8,691 bases of DNA from the NCBI GenBank assembly GCA_012838685.1, contig DUOU01000227.1, forward strand, positions 1 through 8,691, written 5' to 3'. The translations under genes were made by a program, and so were the position numbers. Source of the stretch: Bacteroidota bacterium (GTDB lineage Bacteria > Bacteroidota > Bacteroidia > Bacteroidales > VadinHA17). Each line of letters begins with the position of its first letter. The stretch's first letter is position 1. The notes beneath the pieces were generated by a model that did not search any database, had not been told where the DNA came from, and saw only the letters and a program-made list of their open reading frames with translations. Positions 6,883 through 8,691 of the stretch are shown piece after piece.

Positions 6883-7515
6883 TCATTCGGTTTTTCTGAT
6901 CAGAGTCAGTCCATCGCAAATTGGCAAGACCAACTTTTCAATATCGGTTCTCTTTTTGACCATTTCGTTGAACGCTATTATCCCTCTTGTTTGGGGGTCT
7001 TTCGTGGAACTGTCAAATACTTTTCCTCCCCACAGGATATTATCGGCCAATAAAAACCCACCGGGTTTTAGTTTGGGGAACACCGCCTCAAAATATTCGG
7101 TGTATTCCCGTTTGTCGCCATCTATATAGACCAAATCGGGTGAAATGTCCAGTTTGGGTATAATTTTTATGGCATCGCCGTTCAACTGTATGATTTTATC
7201 GTCAAGGCCGGCCCGGATAAAATAGGATCGGCTGAATTCCGCCAGTTCATCGTTTATCTCGATTGTAAACAGTTTGCCGTTTTGTTCCAGGGCTGAAGCC
7301 AGACATATCGCGGAGTATCCCGTAAACGTGCCTATTTCCAGTACTTCGGAGGGTTTCAACATCAAAGCGATAAATCTTAAAAGTTTTCCCTGAACATGCC
7401 CCGAGACCATATTTGGATTTATAAATTTTATATGGGTCTGCCTGAACAGCTCTTCCAGCAATGGATCTTCCGCTGTGGAGTGGCTGGCGATATATTCCTC
7501 CAGTTGATTGTCCAT
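6883..7515 (-). CDS. SAM-dependent O-methyltransferase (Methyltransf_3 / COMT-like)
   Basis: This 210-residue cytoplasmic enzyme is full length for the catechol/caffeoyl-CoA O-methyltransferase-like family, which moves a methyl group from S-adenosylmethionine to a hydroxyl with help from a divalent metal. Motif I is VLEIGTFTGYSA at 58-69. The acidic residue that usually holds the SAM ribose is E86 (FTIEIN). Metal-binding candidates are D132 (VYIDGDK) and D158-N159 (LLADNILWGG). The TRGI..FN segment near 177-183 is also family-typical. The acceptor substrate cannot be read from sequence. Its ATG comes 2 bases after the stop of the upstream M16 peptidase, with no separate promoter or ribosome-binding sequence, so the two are surely co-transcribed and probably translationally coupled. 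No signal peptide. Confidence 0.94.
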   Translation of the reverse strand: MDNQLEEYIASHSTAEDPLLEELFRQTHIKFINPNMVSGHVQGKLLRFIALMLKPSEVLEIGTFTGYSAICLASALEQNGKLFTIEINDELAEFSRSYFIRAGLDDKIIQLNGDAIKIIPKLDISPDLVYIDGDKREYTEYFEAVFPKLKPGGFLLADNILWGGKVFDSSTKDPQTRGIIAFNEMVKKRTDIEKLVLPICDGLTLIRKTE

Positions 7516-7517
7516 AT

Positions 7518-8691
7518 CTATTGATAAATCAAAGTTGACAAACTGTCCCGATCAAATATTTCGTTGGCAATATCTAAAATATTGGAGGGGGTAATCGCGT
7601 CAATAACACCGAACATCTCTTCAACTGAATCTACACGATCAAAGGCAATTATACTTTTGCAAATTGCGAGCATCAGGTTCTCATAGCTTTCATAGCTTCT
7701 GGTCAAATAACCCTTAATCTGATTTTTTGCCTTGTTCATCTGTATGGAACCGAGGGGTTTTTCCCTGAGCGTTTTCAGTTCTTTCATGGCTATGGAGATA
7801 CTTTTCTCCAGGTTATTGCTGTCTGTTCCGAAATAAATAGAAAAAATACCGGTATCGTGATACGGATTGTAAGATGACTCCACGTTATAAGCCAAACCGT
7901 TTTTTTCGCGCAACGACATATTGAGCCTTGAGTTCAGTCCCTGCCCGCCCAACAAGTTGGTCAGCAGTATCAGCCCAATCCTGTTTTTGTTTTCCATTTT
8001 ATAGGCAACATTGCCTATGACACAATGAGTCTGGAAGGTGCCAAGTTTTTTGATATTGTATGAAGGAGAATAATGAAATTCGGGACAGCTTCTCTCCCTG
8101 CAGGTATGGGCGGGAAGGTCGCCAAAATATTTTTGGAACAGTCTTAACAGTTTTTTTTCGGGGATGTTTCCTACCAGGCAAAAAACCATTTCATCGGTAA
8201 AATAGTTTTTTTTGATGAAATTATGGAGTATATGGCTTTTCAACGACTTTATGGAGTCGGGTGTGCCCAAAATAGTTCTCCCCAAAGGATGTCCCCCAAA
8301 AACCAGATTCTCAAAATCGTCGTAGATCATCTCTCCCGGATTATCGAGGTAGGAGTTGATCTCTTCAATGATCACATCTTTTTCTTTTTCAATTTCTTTC
8401 GCCGGAAATGTTGAGTTGAAGACGATATCGCTTATGATATTCATGGCTCTTTCGATATCTTCTTTCAAAACGGAGGCATAAATGGCTGTCTCCTCTTTTG
8501 TGGTGTAAGCGTTCAGTTCTCCGCCGGAATCGTCCAGATAGCTCAAAATATGATAAGACTTTCTCTTAGAGGTACCCTTAAAAAACATATGTTCTATGAA
8601 ATGGGCCGCACCATGTTCTCCCTCTTCCGGATTCTCGTCGCGCGATCCGGTATTGATCATTAGGCCGCAATGCGCTACCACTCCCGGGGTA
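7518..8691 (-). CDS. M16 family peptidase (processing-protease-like), 5' end cut by window edge
   Basis: The 390 visible codons belong to a single-unit M16B zinc peptidase of the mitochondrial-processing-peptidase type. The frame is open to the right edge, and homology continues before the GTG at 8681 (TPG then VVAHCGLMINTGSRDE), so that GTG is not the start. About 25-35 N-terminal residues are missing, judging by family length of roughly 410-420. Numbering from the GTG, the zinc motif is HFIEH with H27 and H31 as ligands and E30 as catalytic base; E107 (VIIEEINSY) is the third ligand, 76 residues on. The second half carries LREKNGLAYNVESSY, the conserved Arg...Tyr substrate-binding segment. 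Unlike the larger M16 protein at 2916-5714 it is one unit, and such enzymes work as dimers. It is probably cytoplasmic, but the N-terminus is unseen. It precedes the methyltransferase by 2 bases. The substrate is unknown. Confidence 0.95.
   Translation of the reverse strand, partial: TPGVVAHCGLMINTGSRDENPEEGEHGAAHFIEHMFFKGTSKRKSYHILSYLDDSGGELNAYTTKEETAIYASVLKEDIERAMNIISDIVFNSTFPAKEIEKEKDVIIEEINSYLDNPGEMIYDDFENLVFGGHPLGRTILGTPDSIKSLKSHILHNFIKKNYFTDEMVFCLVGNIPEKKLLRLFQKYFGDLPAHTCRERSCPEFHYSPSYNIKKLGTFQTHCVIGNVAYKMENKNRIGLILLTNLLGGQGLNSRLNMSLREKNGLAYNVESSYNPYHDTGIFSIYFGTDSNNLEKSISIAMKELKTLREKPLGSIQMNKAKNQIKGYLTRSYESYENLMLAICKSIIAFDRVDSVEEMFGVIDAITPSNILDIANEIFDRDSLSTLIYQ

Noticed and set aside
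6859..6895. Hairpin after the methyltransferase gene (AAACC ... GGTTT)
   Set aside because: The arms are only 5 bases with a 10-base loop and no T tract follows, so it does not support a terminator call.
8679..8681. GTG as the start of the right-hand M16 peptidase
   Set aside because: The frame stays open to the edge and family-like residues continue before it. M16 proteins have about 25-35 more residues before the GSRDE motif, so the true start is outside the window.

Overview
The window looks like ordinary chromosomal DNA from a member of the Bacteroidota, probably Bacteroidales or a close relative. The evidence is a DUF3078-type outer-membrane protein, promoters of the TTTG / TAnnTTTG type rather than TTGACA / TATAAT, coding starts without clear Shine-Dalgarno sequences, tRNA genes without an encoded CCA, and a two-domain M16 zinc-protease lipoprotein. 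I see no transposase, integrase, phage gene, CRISPR array or toxin-antitoxin pair.

Layout. Positions 1-1185 (minus) hold the first 395 codons of an IMP dehydrogenase, cut by the left edge. A 341-base divergent intergenic region follows, with a probable IMP dehydrogenase -7 element and a weaker promoter for the next gene. Positions 1527-2573 (plus) encode a DUF3078 family beta-barrel protein, the only plus-strand gene. Next is a self-contained tRNA-Leu(UAA) unit on the minus strand (promoter, gene, hairpin terminator; 2698-2874). Positions 2916-5714 (minus) encode a 932-residue M16 peptidase lipoprotein. Upstream of it lies a second complete unit, tRNA-Gly(GCC) with promoter and terminator (5845-6003). 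Positions 6032-6658 (minus) encode an exported protein with an SH3-like domain and a second C-terminal module. Positions 6883-7515 and 7518-8691 (both minus) form a tight pair: an O-methyltransferase whose start codon follows the stop of a second M16 peptidase by 2 bases. That peptidase runs off the right edge, so its N-terminus is missing.

How the genes relate. IMP dehydrogenase supplies guanine nucleotides and the tRNAs serve translation. Three products (DUF3078 protein, lipoprotein M16 protease, SH3-like protein) carry export signals and act in the cell envelope. The methyltransferase / M16B pair has no export signal in the visible part and is probably translationally coupled.

I looked for an undescribed system and did not find one. 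The points most worth a second look are the close resemblance of the IMP dehydrogenase to the enzyme of the protozoan Tritrichomonas foetus, the matching promoter geometry of the two tRNA units, and the unusual domain combination in the SH3-like protein.
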